This document shows positions 62,255-64,000 of a stretch of DNA of 64,000 nt, in pieces. The stretch lies in NCBI RefSeq assembly GCF_026391055.1, contig NZ_JAPLET010000020.1, positions 186,001-250,000 on the forward strand, written 5' to 3'. Made by a program: the position numbers and the translations under genes. The DNA is from Spirosoma sp. (GTDB lineage Bacteria; Bacteroidota; Bacteroidia; Cytophagales; Spirosomataceae). A model generated the notes under the pieces. The model ran no database searches, was not told the DNA's origin, and was given only the letters and a program-made list of their open reading frames with translations. The stretch's first letter is position 1. Every line of letters starts with the position of its first letter.

Positions 62255-63235
62255 TTACTGTTTACGTGGATAGAAATACAGTTTCTGGGTGGAGAAAAAT
62301 GTTCTTTCTGATGTCGTATAATAACCCGACCTATCGCTTGCCCAGCAAACGGCCTCACCCTGCGGCTCGTCGGCAAGTGGTATCAACCGGGGTTCACGTT
62401 TAAGGGCGTCGATGACTGATTCGTGCGGCTGCCGTTTGTAATAGAATAAACGTTTATAGGTACGGATCAGAATCTCACTGCCATCTCCGGATACAGCCGC
62501 TGCCGTAACTTTTTCGAAAGGCAGCGTTAGCATCCGGGTCATTAGGGTAGGCTGGTTTACGCGTTGCGGGTAAGGAGCCAGATACACTGTTGAATAACGG
62601 CCTTTCGACAGGATAAAGAGGTCTTTTTTTATGGGGTCCAGCAGCATCGCTTCGGCGTTTTGCGCGCCATCCGGCAGCTTGAATCGAAGCGCATCAACCT
62701 TTGCAATATGTTCTTTGACCGGCAGTTTATTGCCGGTTATTGTGGGTTCGGAAAACCGGTAAATGATTTTTTCGGGGTATTTGAAATCGTTGTCGCCAAT
62801 TTCAGCCAGGTAGATATACGTTTTGCCTGTCAGAGGGCCTGGTCCGGTGGCTATATCTTCCCAATCGTGATTGGTCAGTCCATCCAGGATGTACCGGCCA
62901 GCTATGTCGCCGGTTTTTGTCAGCAACTGAATTTGATTGGGATTCCCGGAATCCTCCTGTGTCCAGAGGTAGCCAGGATTTGTGAGACTTGGGGCCAGCC
63001 CGGAAGCCTCAATCAGTGATGGGTCCGTCAGAGTGTTGATAAGTCTGGGTTTTCCGAAAAGCGTTGTATCAACTTTTAACGCGTCAACGCCATAACGAAC
63101 CGTACTCTCATTAGGTGGCGCTGGCTGTAGGTTCATTAGTAAACCCAGCCTGGTGAACAGCGCGTTGTGGCTGATCTGATTACAGGCGATGATAAGCCCG
63201 ATGCCTACGACAGGCCATAAATGAGTTAATTTCAT
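62255..63235 (-). CDS. Lipoprotein with beta-propeller-like repeats, unknown
   Basis: 326 residues. Signal with lipobox-like IIAC (C18). The mature part has recurring strands with WTQEDSGNPNQI, DWEDIATGPG, YLAEIGDNDFKYPEKIIYRF, ILSKGRYSTVYL and GEAVCWASDRSGYYTTSE, the pattern of periplasmic propellers annotated in Bacteroidota as hypothetical or PE-PGRS-like. A sugar-binding or phosphatase role is possible but not shown. Follows the DUF1460 gene with a gap of about 42 bp. Confidence 0.65.
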   Translation of the reverse strand: MKLTHLWPVVGIGLIIACNQISHNALFTRLGLLMNLQPAPPNESTVRYGVDALKVDTTLFGKPRLINTLTDPSLIEASGLAPSLTNPGYLWTQEDSGNPNQIQLLTKTGDIAGRYILDGLTNHDWEDIATGPGPLTGKTYIYLAEIGDNDFKYPEKIIYRFSEPTITGNKLPVKEHIAKVDALRFKLPDGAQNAEAMLLDPIKKDLFILSKGRYSTVYLAPYPQRVNQPTLMTRMLTLPFEKVTAAAVSGDGSEILIRTYKRLFYYKRQPHESVIDALKREPRLIPLADEPQGEAVCWASDRSGYYTTSERTFFSTQKLYFYPRKQ

Positions 63236-63277
63236 TCGTGTGGTGTAAGACGTCAGGTGCCTGTTGTCGACCAGCCG

Positions 63278-64000
63278 TTACTTGCCGCCCACCGCCACGG
63301 CAGGCGTTGTATTGGATCGCAACCGGGCTACCCGTACGCCCGATAGCCGTTTATGCAATTGGACATAATCGCTGATCGGATAAGGCGAAATGACGACTGC
63401 ACTTTGATCAGAGGAAGCGTGCATGAGATGCATTCGCCCGTTGGGTTGTCTAACGGCGAACCCAACGTGTCGCATATCAAGACCTGGTCGTGCCGCAAGC
63501 AGCATCACAATATCACCGTCCTGCAACTGAGCCTCTGCCTGCCGGATATTCTTTACTGGAATAAAGGAGAATGATTGCTGGCTCAAAGAAGCTTCGGTAA
63601 GTGCTACCTGTTTAAAGGTATTCGGGTCACGCAACTGTGGGTATTTGTACATGGCCGAGGTCATGTACGAAACGGGTTTGGCAACCGTAATGCTACCGGG
63701 TAGTTCGTTGCTGACATCGGTGATCAGTCCTTTACGCTCATTGTCGCGCAGCCAGTCGGAGAAATAATGCAATCGGCTGGCGTACCCATCAATTCGACCG
63801 TTTCGATACCGGAATCGGGTCAGGTAATTCCGGAAGGCTTGCTCCGAAGGGCCGGGCTTGCTGCCGGCATCATGCAGGGCAAGCGTAAGTGCCAGAACGC
63901 TCTCCAAATAAGTTGTACAATCAAACTCGCGAAAATTGACAACCAACTGTTCTGTAGGAGTCTGATCGAGAGTATAGGGAACATAGGGTCTCCCCAAAAA
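63278..64000 (-). CDS. DUF1460 / N-acetylmuramoyl-alanine amidase-like protein (cut by window end)
   Basis: At least 239 residues, open to the window edge; the only start in view is a TTG at 63997, so the true beginning, probably with a signal peptide, is outside. The NlpC/P60-like papain fold of DUF1460 is indicated by GRPYVPYTL, the catalytic cysteine in FREFDCTTYLESVLAL and the histidine in MRHVGFAV with a later HASS. Such proteins hydrolyse amide bonds in peptidoglycan-derived muropeptides. Followed on the same strand by the propeller lipoprotein gene. Confidence 0.82.
   Translation of the reverse strand, partial: FLGRPYVPYTLDQTPTEQLVVNFREFDCTTYLESVLALTLALHDAGSKPGPSEQAFRNYLTRFRYRNGRIDGYASRLHYFSDWLRDNERKGLITDVSNELPGSITVAKPVSYMTSAMYKYPQLRDPNTFKQVALTEASLSQQSFSFIPVKNIRQAEAQLQDGDIVMLLAARPGLDMRHVGFAVRQPNGRMHLMHASSDQSAVVISPYPISDYVQLHKRLSGVRVARLRSNTTPAVAVGGK

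Overview
The window reads as a chromosomal segment of a Bacteroidota bacterium of the order Cytophagales, most like Spirosoma or a close relative. This is inferred from the protein families (TonB-dependent receptor with a carboxypeptidase-regulatory-like N-terminus, DUF349 repeat protein, DUF1080, LytS/LytTR pair, PQQ sugar dehydrogenase fused to cytochrome c), the near absence of Shine-Dalgarno sequences, promoter -7 boxes of the Bacteroidota type TAnnTTTG, and a base composition close to 50% GC. I see no insertion sequence, prophage, CRISPR array, rRNA or plasmid function. Most of it is ordinary housekeeping chromosome.

Layout. 1-3.8 kb: a two-component pair (kinase cut by the window edge), a small secreted protein, a four-helix-bundle membrane sensor and a membrane-anchored MsrB. 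3.9-15.2 kb: MoxR ATPase, PrmC, RibD, a lipoprotein plus TonB receptor with a long structured leader, an unusual secreted TPR/Ppx-fold protein, NagA and AroA. 15.4-21.2 kb: a second kinase/regulator pair next to a CzcA/CusA RND pump. 21.4-27.6 kb: a GH2 enzyme, copper chaperone plus CopA ATPase, ribosomal L25 and PRPP synthetase. 27.8-33.2 kb: overlapping genes for an acyl-CoA-dehydrogenase-like flavoprotein, a PIG-L deacetylase and a NodS-like methyltransferase, facing a GT2 glycosyltransferase, a PAP2 phosphatase and a sugar isomerase; this looks like a biosynthetic cluster of unknown product. 33.4-47.9 kb: TrpS, MaeB, hotdog thioesterase, histidine phosphatase, LytS/LytTR, truncated haemoglobin, Ald with divergent Lrp, catalase. 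48.1-55.9 kb: a Kelch/DUF1080/DUF1624 operon, PQQ dehydrogenase, Acs, PdxH. 56-64 kb: DUF349 protein, one tRNA-Thr with a class II variable arm, small secreted proteins, an EamA protein, a frameshifted sedolisin, a beta-propeller-like lipoprotein and a DUF1460 amidase-like protein cut by the window end.

The strongest regulatory signal is a shared promoter architecture: three or four direct repeats spaced exactly 11 bp, then exactly 11 nt, then a NAnnTTTG -7 box. It occurs before the CzcA pump, before the second response regulator, before an apparently gene-free stretch that ends in a terminator (candidate small RNA), and before the small secreted protein next to the first response regulator. 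Together these look like direct binding sites of the two OmpR-family regulators. Many operon ends carry very long hairpins, and both regulator/kinase junctions are filled by low-complexity repeat DNA.
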